Shown here in pieces: positions 20,987 to 35,700 of a DNA stretch of 64,000 nucleotides. The notes below the pieces were generated by a model, which saw only the letters and a program-made list of their open reading frames with translations, was not told the DNA's origin and searched no databases. How positions within the stretch are numbered: position 1 is the first letter of the stretch; each line of letters begins with the position of its first letter. The position numbers and the translations under genes were made by a program. The stretch is from Paracentrotus lividus (taxonomy: Eukaryota; Echinodermata; Echinoidea; Camarodonta; Echinidae): positions 695,373-759,372 of the forward strand of contig CALNVZ010003434.1 in NCBI GenBank assembly GCA_940671915.1. Direction: 5' to 3'.

Positions 20987-23900
20987 GTAAATATTCTGGA
21001 GCCTGCCCGGCCCCGCTCATGCATTATTATGTTGGTTGTGTATTTGCGAAGTTATGTGTAAAAATTTGTTGATTGAGAACTTATTATGTTGTCTTCACTA
21101 CGGGGCCATGGCCCACGGTAGGGGAGGGGGGAAAGGGGGGATAGAGGGCGCCAAAAGTGGAGGAAAACTAAGAGCAAGAAAAGTCAGGGAAAGAAGAGAA
21201 AAGGAGAAATGAAACTAAGAGAGAGAGAGAGAGAGAGAGAGAGAAGGAGAAAAGAGAAGGGAGAGGAAATTCCGAAAGGGAAAACTAACAGTTAAGTAAA
21301 GCAAAAGGAGTGAGAAAGGAAAGCAGAAAATATTTGAAAGAAAATGGAAAATGGGTAAGAAAAAGGGGGGGGGGGGGAGAAGGACAAAAGAAAAGAGAGG
21401 AATAGTAGAGGACCACCGTGTAGACCCCGTGGATGTTTTTTGGGAACAAAGGTTTGAAAGTGGTTTTGAGTTGCTTAGAGATCACTAATCAAAATTAGCT
21501 TGGCTAGTCCCCTGCTAACCCCCGGCAACTCTCGTAGGGGTCAAAAATAAGGTCAAATTGGGGCCAATAGGGGGTCAAATTTTTAAAATGCTCAAATAAT
21601 ATCAAAAGACATAGCATATTGTCCGTCTCATTCTACTGAACAAAAAAGTGTACAGGATCATATACCCAAGACCTCCCAGTAAAAAAAGTTATGGCGGGAA
21701 AAGTCAAAAGGTCAACGAACTTTCACATGAAGGCATATGAGGCCTATGCAAGCTAAAATTGTTAGGGACGACAAATTTTCGTGTTTGTTGTGTCTATTAA
21801 TATTTATTATCGCTAAGAAAATTAATTGAGACTATTTCTACATAAGAAAATCATGATCGAGTACATATAAGGGTCAAACTAAGGTCATTTGGGGTCAAAT
21901 GATTTAATCTAGGTTCGAAATACGGTAAAGGAGTTAAAACAGCTCTATTTTTATGTGGTATTGTCAAGTTATATATAAATAGATGATTAAAACCATGGAT
22001 TCTACTAGGTCCTAGTAGAATTCATGATTAAAACTAATAGCTTTTGTATTTTTATTCCAGAAACCACATTCAATATTTAGGGTCATGATATCGTCAAAGG
22101 GTCAATCAATCATTTTGGGTCAAAATGTTCATGGACCTAGAGATATTGTGCTGCAATATGTACATTAGAACTTCTTGAGCCATGAACTTCAAATTTAAAA
22201 GTACTTTATGTACCATCATAAGAAGACAATCTAATTTGATCATATAGAATGTAGGTGAAAGGACAAGGGTCACATGGTCAACTAAAGAAATTCCAGGTAT
22301 TTACCTTATTATTACAATATTTTTAGAAAAAACTGTATGTTATATTTATGTATATCAACTTCTTACAATGTTTGAAAATTTAGGTCAAATGTCAAGGGTC
22401 GCAGAGGTAAACCTAGAAGGAAATACATGTATCTGCCCCATTATTGAAGTATATCAAAAACAATTTGAGATGTGAAACTATGATGATGTCACCACGAAAA
22501 AAAAATCTCATTATATGAGACTGTGTATTGGTAAAATGTCAAGGTTCACAGAGGTTTATGTCTGAAATTACTTTTTTTAAAACTTGTATAAACGTCTGAA
22601 CAATGCACAAGAAGTGCATTTGGTTGGGGGTATTCATCGATCTTTAATCTATGTTTTAGACTTTTACTGGACCTCAACTTTAATTTGTGCAAGTCTGTCT
22701 CGTTTTTTAACCAATTTTTGTATGTTATAATAAATGATAACATCACTGATCGTTAAAAGCTGCCAGAATAGTCAGGAATATTATACATATACTTTTGACA
22801 TACCCTTTACAAAATCTCATCAGACCATCTGCCTATAATCGTGATACCATTAAAGGGATGCAGTAACATTGAATGATATTCAAATCATATTTATTCGATT
22901 TAGCTTATTTTGCCAACATAATTATAAACACTTAGGTCAGTCTGGTATCTCTTCAAAATTGCAAGCTAATTGCTTGCTTTACCTTCAAGATATCAATGAT
23001 TTCATACTCAAAATTTATAAACCAACACCGGATGGTTTATAAAACCATGTGCTTTTCCACACACCCATTTCCTGTTGTAAAGTTCCCCTTCTCTAGCAGC
23101 CTGGTGAGCTATCAGCATAGTACTAGTGTTCGGCTGTATGCTTGGCATTGTTTGTTACACTGTTTTAAGGTAGTAAATGACTTCCATTTGATCTGAGACT
23201 TTCAGTAGTTTGTTTTTACTGTTGGAACAATATAATTTTATTAATCTTGATATAATTGCTCTTGTTTTTGAAAGCTACTGAATCCCTTTAAGGTTGAAGT
23301 TCAAATTGGTTCTTGGAATGTCATAACTTGACTACATGTATGTGACCTTTGATATAAATTATTTCACAAATTGAAGTTCACCTCCCAAATACTTCTACAA
23401 TCAATATGAGCTGAGTGCACATCAGTTTAGGTTACTGTAACATTTTGACCCTAAATGATCGATTTACCTTTTGACAGTACCATGATACCTTACATTATTT
23501 TATTGAATGTGGTTTTGGAAAATAAATAAAAATCTTTAAGTTTACACACAACTTAACAGTAGGACAAAAATGGAGCTGCTTAACCCCTTTACCCTATTTC
23601 GGTCACAAATTTGACCCCAAATGACCTTAGTTTGAGCCCTTATATCTACTGAATATGATTTTCTTATGTAGGAATAGCTAGTCTCAATTAATTTTCTTAA
23701 TCATAGATACAAAAAGACAGAAAATTGTTTCATTCCAAGCAATTTTAGCGTGTGTAAGCCTATTATGGCTTCATGTGAAAGTTCGTTGACCTTTTGATTT
23801 TTCCCATCGTAACTTTTTACAGGGAGGTCAGGTATATATGATCCTGTACACTTAAACATTGTATGAGATTGGCATCTAATGAATATATTATCATCAAGAT

Positions 23901-26900
23901 CAAGCTTTTTCTTAAAATAATGCAATAACGAAGTAAATACCTGAAATTGCATAAGTTGACCATGTGACCCTTGACCTTTCACCTTCATTCTATAAGATCA
24001 AATTAGATTGTCTTCTTACGACGGTACATACTACTTTTGAATTTGAAGTTCATGGCTCAAGGGGTTCTAGTGCACCTATAATGCAGCACAATACCTCTAC
24101 ATCAATGTAACATTTTGACCCTAAATGATCTATTGACCCTTTGACCATATCATGACCCCTTACATTTATTAAATGTGGTTTCTGGATTAGAAATACAAAT
24201 CTGTCAGTTTTAATCATCTGTTTATACCACACTTGACAATACCACAACAAATGGAGCTGTTTTAACTCCTTTACCGTATTTCTATCCTAAATTAACTCAT
24301 TTGACCCCAAATGACCTTAGATGACCCCTTATTTGTACTGATCATGAGTTTCATTTGTAGAAATAGTCTCAATTAATATTCTTAGCGATAATAAATATTA
24401 ATAGACACAACAAACACGAAAATTTGTCGTTCCTAACTAATTTAGCTTGCATAGGCCTTATCATGCCTTCATGTGAAAGTTTGTTGACCTTTTGACTTTT
24501 CCCGCCATAACTTCTTACTGGGAGGTCATGGGTTTATGATCCTGTACCCTTTTTTGTTTAGTAGAATGAGACAGACAATTTGCTATGTCTTTTGATGTTA
24601 TTTCAGCATTTTAAAAATTTGACCCCCTGTTGGCCCCAATTTGACCTTATTTTGACCCCTACGAGAGTTGCCGGGGGTTAGCAGGGGACTAGCCAAGCTA
24701 ATTTTGATTAGTGACCTCTAAGCAACTCAAAACCACTTTCAAACCTTTGTTCCCAAAAAACATCCACGGGGTCTACACGGTGGTCCTCTACTAGAAGGGA
24801 GGAAAAAGAGAAGGGGGATGGGACTGGGAGAATGGAAGAAAAGAAACAAAAAATGGGGTAGGCCTAGGCCGGGGGCCAAATTTATCTTAAATTAAGCCAT
24901 TTTTTAAGGAATAAAGATGGCACTAAATTGACCTGAAATTTAGGGGGGACCAATTTGATCTTAAACTAGGCCTAAATTGATTTTAGATTTGGGAGTGCTG
25001 ATTTGATATCGCCTGGCCCTTGGCATTGCCTAGGCTAGGGCCCTTTTAGGGGATGCCAAATTCTTGTTAAATTTGAAGGGTGCCTGATTTTTATTGGTTT
25101 TAAAATTAGGACATGCATAATTGACCTGAAAATAAGAGGGTGCTGAATTGGTCTTATAATTAGGGGTGCTAACGTGACCCAGGCTTTAATTGTAGTGGGT
25201 GCCAATATGACTTTTAAATCTATTGCTTCATTTCAACCTTAAACGAGTTAAAGTGTACTGAGGGGGTGTTAAATTGGTCTTAAGATTAAGGGCCTCTATA
25301 CATATACAACAATTTTTGCTCACTCTTGACAGCTCTCATTTCTTCCAAGGGTTTATTTATGCTGCTGAGGAGTTATCCCTATAAAATGTCATGTTTTCAG
25401 CAGATCAGTCACACAAAGAACATTTTCTGACTTGCCTATTTTCCCTTAATACCAGATTATACATCCTGTTTTTGCTTTTTATTACCAAAACAAGCATTGG
25501 CAAAAGGGCTTTATTTAAAATTACTTGATGACAAAATTGAAACCCCCCAATTGTTTAAAAGGCCATGCCTTGTAGATACAATTTCTCGCTCGTGCTTCGT
25601 GATCACATCATTTTTTCCCCCAAGAGTTTATTGAATTCAGGGCCGGCGGCCGGCGGAGTGTTTTCAAAAGTGAGGGGGCCAAAATTTTAGAAGAATTCAT
25701 GCGAACATAATTAGGCCCGAATAGTAAGGATTTTAGGGGGGGATCGAAATGTGAAAAAGTGCATCTTTGTGAATGAGCAGATCATATTCAAGCGCGAAGT
25801 CAGGGGTCAGTATAATGAACTTTTTCGAGAAATTTGCGAGCGCGTAGCGCGAGCCGAAAATTTTGGCTTATAATGACCTGAAGGTAGTGTGTTCTTGACA
25901 CATTTTAGAAATTGTCATCCCGTCTGAGGGATATTTGCGAGCGCGAAGTGCGAGCCGAAAATTTTGACTTATGATTAACTGAAGGTAGTGTATTCTAGAT
26001 TTTGGAAATTTTGAAAATTGACATTCATCACTTCACTTTGCGACATCAGGAATCAGTCTTTCTGAGAGGAATTTGCGAAAATTTTGGCTTATAATGACAC
26101 AAATAAGGACGTTTATTTTACACAGATTTCCCCCCGCTTATGTAGGCCTATTTTTGTTTGAATTCTGTTACTAGGTAACGATCACCTTCATTTTAACAAA
26201 AATAAATTGCAAGCGCGAAACGCGAGCAGAAAATTTTACATAACATTACTTATTTGGGACGCCAGGGATCAGTCAATGGGCTTTTTAAAGAAAAGTTTGC
26301 GAGCGCGAAGTGCGAGCCGAAAATTTTGACTTATAATTAACTGAAGGTAGTGTATTCTAGATTTTGAAATTTGATTGACATCCATCACTTCCCTTTTTGG
26401 CTCATAATGACACATAATGAAACCGTATATTTAACGCACATTATCCATCTTATCTTTTTTTGTTTGAATTCTTCTATGGGTCAAGATCACCTCAATTTTA
26501 ACAAAAATGAATTGCGAGGGCCAAGTGCGAGTAGAAAAATTTACATAACTTTACTAATATGGGACATAAGGGATCAGTCAATGTGCCTTATTGAGAGAAC
26601 CTTGCAAGCGCTATGTGCGAGCAGAAAAAAAAATTGCTTATAAAAAAAGGGTTTACAACTGCTTGCTTTCAAATCATTTTAATGGTCAAATTCAAATGAT
26701 CAAATGATATATTCAGGAGAGGCTAAACAAAATTTGAACCCAATGGTGCTTTGTATTCTATTCCATCTGGTCATTGGGCCTACTTAGAGAACAATTTTCG
26801 CTTCCTCTTTGCTCTCACATCAGTCTGTTTTCTAAGTTAATTTCCCCAGCAGGTTGTTTTAAAGAAAAATTTATACAAAAAATGGCTTTGAATGACCTGT

Positions 26901-29900
26901 TTCAATGTTACTGTAGAATAGGAAAAAAGCTTCATAAAATGCTTTGATAAAATTCAGAAGTGATTTTACTGAGTTTAGTGAGAGACATTCTGCAACGTAT
27001 GATGGTAGACTGTTTCATTATGTAACTAATACAAAAGTGCATTTTGAATCTCAAATATGTCTTATGTAAACTAGTGATCCTCATGTAATTGCAACAGCTA
27101 ATTTTTTATTTATTTTTTAATATTTTTTTTAGGAGGATTAAAAGTGTGCAATTATACAACCACAATCACAATCAATGAAAGAATATGTTCAGCAACAAAT
27201 CTGAACAGCGAAACAACACCAAGCCCTGAATGAAGGTGACAGATTTTAAAGAGGTTGTATTACGCTTTACTTTCATCTTGTCTTTTTCTAGGGTTGAGAA
27301 GTATCGTCCTACATCCCTGTCTGACGTTGTTGGAAATGAGGAAACAGTTTCTAGATTGGATGTCTTTGCCAGGGAAGGCAATGTTCCAAATGTCATTATT
27401 GCTGTAAGTATGAAGGTGGTTGATGATTAAAATTGACTGTAATATGTGAGTGTTGGTATCTAGCAATAAGCAACGTAATATACAGAATTAAAATGAAAAT
27501 CACAAATAGTGAGATTCTAGGGGGAAATCTGAATATATTCTTCAAGTAGATGTCTCTTTGTGTCAATCCATCCACAAGTAACTATTGCTTTGAGCAGTGG
27601 ATGACTTTGTTTTGACGGTTAATCTGAAATTATAGACATAAAATGATGTTTTAAATAACACAGAAACTTTGATCGGTTGGGGTTAATCACAGACTAAGAA
27701 AGTTCAAGCTTCTACCAACCTATTTACTTTTGTAGAAGGGAAAAGTTTCTAGAGAAAGTTCATTGGTTCTACCAAAAAAAAAAATAGGAAGGTAGTAGCT
27801 TGAAATTTCTTATATAATATTTTAAATATTGCCAAATTCTCATGAAAAACTGCAAAATTTAAACTTCTCAACGTACAGTTCATTAGTTATTTCAATTTTT
27901 TCCCCTTGTTAGCATCAAGCAGACGCTGCGTTAAGAAAGTTTGCTGTCTCTGATTGTGCATCTTATATTCTCTACAAAGAGGCATTTGTAACATAACTTT
28001 CAATAATAAAGCATTATTGAGAAGGGGGGAAAAATAGATGGGAAAATTTACTGAGTTTGTTAAACATAAATTATAACACTTATTATCATTTTGTTTGAAA
28101 TTTTGATTTAGGGACCACCCGGGACTGGTAAAACCACTAGTATTCTCTGTCTGGCCCGAACCATGCTGGGATCATCATTCAAAGATGCAGTCCTGGAAAT
28201 GAATGCATCGAACGAAAGGTAAGCAAAGCCGATAATTCTGTGTTAAAGTGCAAACTTAAATAATACATCTTAAAGAGTGTGCTTCTGAAGTTGTTGTATT
28301 GCTCAAATAACTGGGGCAACTACATTCTCTCACTCTATTTTAAATCGAGAGCTCTAACAAAAACCTTGGTACGTGTTTCTTTTTTTTTGGGGGGGTGGGG
28401 TAAATTGCTGTTTTATCTCATCCCGCATAGTCTAATTATATTTTGTCCACCACCACTTTTAATCTAATTGCCACTTCACCTATTTACCGTTTTGTCTAAA
28501 CATGGTCCAAGTCCAATTACTCAATTCATGTAATAAAGTGGTAATAGATGAAATATTCATTTGTGAATTAGACGAAAATGCAAGTAGACAATTTGGCTAT
28601 TAGATGAATTGACAATTAGACCAAGTGGTCATTAGACCAGGTGATAACAATACCCAAGAATGTATTAGACCAAGATAAATTATCTTTACTAGACCAAATA
28701 GTTTTATAGCCCATGTGGTATTAGACAATCAGAGAATTGAACCAACTGCTGTTTTATTAAATTAAGTGGATATATAACCTTGTTTAGGGGGTTAGAAATT
28801 GGTTCGAACCTGAAATTTTTTTTAGGTTTTTGTTGAAAACTACCGTACAGGGCCTAGTCTCCGCTCACCCGCACGAGGTGCTGATAAATACATTCATCTA
28901 TCCAGAATTCGACGTAGTTTTGTAATGAGTGATTTTTTAGCACTAAAAATCGCTAAGCTGGTCAAGTAATCATACAAAAGCAAATTTGTGTAATATTTTA
29001 CAAAACATTGTTTAGATAGTAAATAAAAATGTGATTGCGTACGAGGTAATTTCTTGTTCACTGCTTAATTTACGCGTCGCTGTAATTTTACCCAAAACAT
29101 TGATATGTAGAAAAATAGCTGGAATATCATATTTCAAAAATCATTGACAAAAAAAGTTTAACTTACGGGAGAGGGATGTCAGACCTCTCATTTAAAAGGA
29201 CATATGACACAGAGTTCTTTTATTTTATGCGAACAGGTTGTAGCAATTCAAAGGGGTAATCTTAAAATGAAAAAGGCCCTATCTCCGCTCACCACACCTT
29301 CATAATAATTATCCCCTTTCCAGATATTATCAATTCAGAGGCTAATACCACGTGATACCCATGATTAGGCTTAAATACTCATATATATATATATTTTGAT
29401 GGTAGGTTTGTATGATGAATATCAACTTCTTATAATATTTTCCACTCTGATCCTAAAGTTAGTCGTCATTATACTAGGCCCCTGTAATACCTGTATGATT
29501 CAATCTTTGTCCTATAGGCCTAAAAATATAAGACGCGCTTTAATATACATCCGTTATGTCCTGTGGTATATATCCAGTATTAATTTCCAAATTCCTTTTC
29601 TATTCTTTCTTATTCTTCTTTCTTTTTTCATATTTCTTGTGTTTGGATATCAGGGGCCTCGGATCGTTAATGGTGCAAGGGGAATGAACTCAGTCTAAAT
29701 AGACAATCTGATGACTGTTATCATTATTCTTGTTATTATATATTGCTTATAGGCCCCGGTATAGGCCATATAGTTTTTATTTATATGAAAACCGGAAAAA
29801 GTGCTCCTATATCTCTGTCTGCGGTCCATGAAGGTAGGCATATACATTGCTTTTTATTTGTATGGCTTTTTTTTTTTTCTCACATAATCAGTATCTTGGA

Positions 29901-32763
29901 GGTATAATAAATTAATTCATCGAAATTATCATGTGATGTGTGACAGGGTCTAATAAGGAAAGTTATACCTCATGCATCGACAGACATTTGAATATAAACG
30001 TTAGATTATACTACACTGAAATATATTACAGGCCTACAACAAATTTTGTTTTAGATCATGCATAATGTATCATTATGTTTGAGAAAGCTCATATGATTTT
30101 CAGATATCAATAATTATTGTGTCCCTTTCCAACAAAAAGAAATTAAATTAGTTTTAAAGATAATGACATAAAAAATTTGTGTAGGCCTACACCGAAGTCC
30201 GCAAACTTTCTGGTTAAACGAGATACATTTTTTTTTTTTTTTTTTTCTTTTTCATTTTAGTATAATAATAATACCCAAGGGTCCCGGTTTCTTATTTACC
30301 ATTTGGAAGATTTTTGCTTGCCTAATTGGTCAGCTGTCTTTGTATACTAACATATTTCATAATACTGTTATGAGGAGTTACTGAGGGTTTTGTTTTTTTG
30401 CCCCCCCCCCATCCTCAATCCGTGATATGTATATATAGACGCCTCTGTTTAAGGCATTTTGACATCTATGATATAAACTATAAGTTTAAAATTCAAAGTG
30501 ACTGGTAGCAAAAATAAATCACTTCTATTTTACAACAGTTGAAAATATTTAGTGAGCCATATGTCATATTGCAATTAGTTCTGAAACAGAAACCAATTCT
30601 AATAGTAATAAATAAGACAAACCTTAATTAATATTGTAAAATTTAATTTGGTCGAAACAGACGATTCATCAACTTGACGCAAATGGAAGGGTTTCGCCTT
30701 TTTCCTTTCCTAATAGGTTCATCTGGCCAAACTTTCTTTTTATAATCGGGTGAAGCGGCTACCAAGAAATAAAAATCGGAATTACTCATCAACTGTTATT
30801 TTAAACATTAGCTATCATAATTATTAACTATCAAAAAATTAAGGTTATAAATCATTAATGATTTTGTTCCCCCCCCCCCCCATCCGACATCCTGATGTCG
30901 ATGATGGGGGGAGAAAACTATTCGGTTCTAATATTTCATTATTCTTTTCTAATATTTTATATTCGTTTCTAATATTTCATAATTAATACTAGTATTATGT
31001 AAATAACTAAGTTATAGGAGCTTACAACCTCTGCTTTTTTGCAAGTCCCTCCGTTTAAAAATATATTCAACAAATGTCATTTTTTTATTGTTAAGTTCTT
31101 GTTTATATTGTTTAATATATATGCGTTTTATTTCATACCGAACAAGCTTTAGATTTGAATGTATCATTGGATATGTTTATTTTGGATGTATATTATGTTT
31201 ATAAACGGAAATAAAATTGAATCTTCACAAATCTTGAATCTTGAACAAAATTGCAGTTTGTCACATTATACGTCACATCTACCATGACATATACAGAATT
31301 ACAGACCAACCTCTTTAAGGAGTTGGAGATGAAATTTTCTCAACGCACTTAGTTGAAGCCTAATGAAGTCATATAGTCCTGTTACGAATAATAGGCCTAA
31401 TAGTAACAACAGCATCAACATATCAATTCTACTCCACGTGAAATGTAAATCTAACGTATGACATTAAATCTTAACATAAAGACGCGTCCATTATTTGAGG
31501 AGGGGAAACGCAACATTACGTTCATGAGTTTAGTGGAAATACATGCAGCTGAGCGGCGCAGAAAATTATACGGCTCTACATTAATGTCAACAAAACCCGC
31601 GCTAACGGCGGGAAGCGACCGATTGACAACTGCATGCAATTATTACTTAGCGTACAAAAACTCGCCTAAGAAAACTTTCCTGTCGGTAAAATGGGATTGT
31701 CAGTCGATCCGTTCGAGGAAATTAGTCATGGACATGAAATAAATAATTGAACTTTCATCATAGTTTTCGTAGGTAGATGCTTCAGACCAGATTGGGGAAA
31801 AAGACATTTTGGCAAGCCTATAACCCCATTGTGCTAAAGTTGTAATCAGAATCTTTATTTCACATAGATTGATGTTCCTAACGATTATTGATATAAATAG
31901 TGATCTTGTCACATCTTGCGAAGACGCCGTCCACATGCGATATGCATGTGATATGCGGAAATATTGACCCATCGAGTAAAGATTCGTTTGTGATAATGTT
32001 CAAAGTGACAGGACTTTTTTTGAACCAATCGAAATGAATGTACCATATTTGGAAAGCTGAGAATTCAAGCTTTTAAAAACTGCTTGATCATTAAGGTGTG
32101 ATATAATTATGCGTAATCGAGGAAGATGACTATGCAGCATATGAGCTATTTTTGTACATGTTGTACATGAATTTGATCTTACTAGGATTTCGAATTGACA
32201 CAAGTGACAGGACTTTTTTTTCCCTTTGCAATAAGTTATTCCTATTTTTGAAAAATTCAGACTCTTAGCGTACTTATTCAAGTTGATCATTTCTTTGAAA
32301 AGGTAGTTGCTCGCCATAATCAAGAAAACAAAGTGAAAAAACTGTGCAAAATACAAAAAGTCTATGGCCGCGTTCGCTTTGCGTAGAGTGATAGCGCCCT
32401 CTTCCCCTTAAGTTTACAACTAGAATTGATATGTAACGACGACAAAGGATAATAATAATTACCGTATAAAGTAAACAATCCCTGAGAAGTAAAATTACAG
32501 CGAGGTGTGCCTAAACAAAGACAAGAATCCTGACACAACAGAATAAAAGAAAATAAAAAAATAATGACATAAAAACGAAAAGGGAAAAGAACAGAAAATA
32601 GAAAAACGAGCTGGACATAAAAACTGAAAGTGTTACTGAGTTCTTTAATGAGGGGAATGAAAGTTTAAATTTAAAACGGCTGAACAATAATGAAACTGTG
32701 ACCCATAGCTGATTTGAGATGGGTTACCTATATCAATGTTGTATTCTATAATAAGATTTAAGA

Positions 32764-32796
<33 letters not shown>

Positions 32797-35700
32797 TCTA
32801 TATATTCCACAAGTGTTTTTTTAATATTCAGGGATGGTTTATTTATTTTTTTTATTTTTTTTTTTAAATATCATCAGTGTTAAAGAATTCCAGAATGATA
32901 AAAAAAAGATTATTAGATATATATTTCAGACAAACATTTATTTTCCAATTTAAAAAAAAAAGTTATTTAGTTCAATTTTTAAACCGATCCCCCCTTAAAG
33001 GTAGTGTCAGCCTTTTGCAGGCAAAAATATTAAATTTCTAGTTTTTAGAGGATATAGTAGTATACCAATGACTATATCTTCCCACAACATGATTAAGCTC
33101 AAATGTGTATGTTTGTCATTATATTGCGATTTTCAAAATTCATTCCTATTTTTTCGAACCTCGAAAAATATACCGTACGGTGCGAACCGCTGACCGTTAG
33201 CGCAGAGAATAATGCACGCTGATGCGCCGTGTGTATATTGCTGTGTACGGTCCGTGCTGCACGCGCTGTAATATCAACGATGTTGATGGAGAGCTGGTCA
33301 AGATTGGTAGTCAGATTTTCGTTTCGTATTACTGATCTAGGCAACCTATGACAGTAAGATTGAATAGACAGTATAGGTCGATCATATTTTACACTTATGC
33401 CAAGTTGCATTAGTTTTCGCAATTTGTGAAAAAGGCTGATACTACCTTTAAGGAATTGGTATGATGAAATAAGCCTTGGGTATAATAAGGTTGGTTTCCC
33501 GTCCTAATTAAAGGCCCCCAAAATGAGAAGTAAACATAACGTAAAGAAGAAAATAAAGACTACATCATATATCAATCATGATCCTATAGACTAATCTATT
33601 ATTAAAAGGATAATAAAAGAACATACATCTAAATCCAGATCAATCAAAAAGTGATATTCACCACTCTTAGAGGGCCTTCTTCCTCCACTGTAAAAAAGTT
33701 TTTAAAAAATTGATCCCACAATGTAAGATGCAATGCACTGTATGCGCGCCAGCAAGGTGAGCGGAGATATAGCGCTGGTGAGCGGTGAATTAGGTCAGCG
33801 CAAGGGGTCCCGAAAAAAGCGTATTACGCGGCGGTGCTTACAAAGCAGATAATTATTTTCCAATACGACAATTTGCCAGAAATTTCACTTTCAGGTGACA
33901 TCTAAAAGAACGGATATCATAACGTTTTGAGTGAAATATAAACGAAAAATCTCATACTGAGCGCGAACTAGGCCCTGTACGGTACCTTAATTCTATATTT
34001 TGACTTATTGCATGACAGAGGAATTGATGTTGTGAGGAATAAGATCAAGATGTTTGCTCAGAAGAAAGTGACATTACCCAAAGGAAGACATAAGATCATC
34101 ATTCTGGATGAAGCAGACAGGTAAGTAACATTTCTCAGGTATACTTAATGTAATCAAACATTGGTGCCTGTGTCCTAATCTTTGATAACATTCTTGTGTC
34201 TCATGAATTGAATGTTTAGAATATTATGCTGAAAGGTAATTGGGGTCTTTCTAGAAATTCAAGAATATGTAACAAATGAAATGAATCAGAATTCAATTCA
34301 GATCCAAATCCTATTCTGAAAACTGATCACAAAAGTATTTGTCTCATAATACACATAATGTTGAAAATGAAGTTTGTTTGTTTGTTTGTTTTTTGTTTGT
34401 TGTTTGGATTACTTATGGGGTGTTAGGTGGTCACTTTTTCCTCTTAAAATCAGTTGCCCAATTAACAAACGTTGTTTTCATTGTCCACAATTTCCTGTGA
34501 CTAAAGACTACTTATGACACTTTTTCAAAGCCTGGTGTATCTATCATGCACCCCTTCTTCCAGTATGGTACAGTCCACCGCTGGTGTATTATCGTACCAT
34601 GTGCTTGTCAAGTGCTGAGCATACCATGCAAATAAAAGGGCTCTACGTTGTATGTACAGTTAATTTCTATGTGCGGTTAAAAAAACCCTCTGAAGCTCAA
34701 CGGAGTTTCACGAGCTGCACCATCTTGAATAGCTCGAAGGAGGTGCAATTGTTGGTGGAAGGCGGTAAAGAGTTCTAGCAAATGGAACTTGAAATTTCCG
34801 GGGATTTCCATTTCTTGGACCAGTGGCTGGTATGAAGTGGTAGACTGGGAGATCCACCAGACCATGGATGATGTTGTAAAGGATGTACACTTTCTGCTGG
34901 ACTCTCCTCTCTTGCAGACTAGTCCACTGTAGTTTCGTCAGCATGGCTATAACGCTACTTGTTCGCTGATAGTTGCCAAGGACGAAACGTGCATAGCGAC
35001 GCTGAACCATTTCGACTTTCCTGATGTTCTCCTGTGTGCAGGGGTCCCAAACAATTGCAGCGTACTCCATCACTGGACGCGTGCATGAGAGCCTTGTGTA
35101 ACAATGCCTTGGTCTCGGTCTTGAACCTAAGCCCAAGATCTAATCTCTTTCTAGCTTATTATTTGATGAGTTAAATACAGAAAACCTTTGTTTTGTAATG
35201 CATTGAATACTGACTTCCAAGCTTCAGGATATAAATACATGTTGATTGATCATTCAGTGCGAGTATAAACTGCTTTCTTCATTCTTGCTTCCTTGTCAGT
35301 ATGACTGGTGCAGCCCAACAGGCCATGCGTAGAACAATGGAGATCTTCTCAAAGACAACACGCTTTGCTCTCGCCTGTAACGCCTCAGACAAGATTATAG
35401 AACCAATCCAATCACGATGCGCAGTACTAAGGTACTCCCGACTTAGCGATGCACAAATACTAAAGGTAAATCAATCTAGAAACTTACTCCTCATTTTAGC
35501 CATGTATTGCGTTTAATTTCATTGTACAAAGCAAACAGAAATCAACTTCTGAATTTTGTTTGTACCAAGAATGTCAACAATTGTAAGATTGTGTATAATA
35601 TATTATTACAACAACAAAAAATCAAATGTTTTTAATTGTGATGAATTTTGATATCCAAAATTTTGAAGATTTTTGTTCTAACTGTAGCTTTGTTTTTTAC

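Larger units (their letters stand above)
20987..27291. other. RFC2 intron 1
   Basis: 6.3 kb intron. Contents listed separately: GA microsatellite, a 3.4 kb hairpin-forming repeat with a MITE in its loop, a minisatellite-like tract and the gcgagcgcgaa array. The remainder (about 26640-27280) shows nothing recognisable. Confidence 0.9.
28841..33984. mobile_element. 5.1 kb TIR element inserted in RFC2 intron 3
   Basis: Ends are near-perfect inverted repeats. TACCGTACAGGGCCTAGT begins at 28841, and its complement ends at 33984. Both are flanked by (or include) TA. Subterminal copies of TCTCCGCTCACC lie at 28858-28869 and 29282-29293 on the left and, inverted, at 33756-33767 and (one change) 33777-33788 on the right, as expected for transposase-binding sites of a DNA transposon. 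The interior is AT-rich and shows no transposase I recognise. It carries a nested MITE and a possible LINE tail. The superfamily is not assigned. Confidence 0.7.

Noticed and set aside
33099-33422. 107-codon minus-strand frame as a transposase remnant
   Set aside because: Lies within a 461-bp MITE between its TIRs and shows no transposase motif.
34690-35150. Host gene in RFC2 intron 4
   Set aside because: Translation matches the post-catalytic part of non-LTR reverse transcriptases and is truncated.
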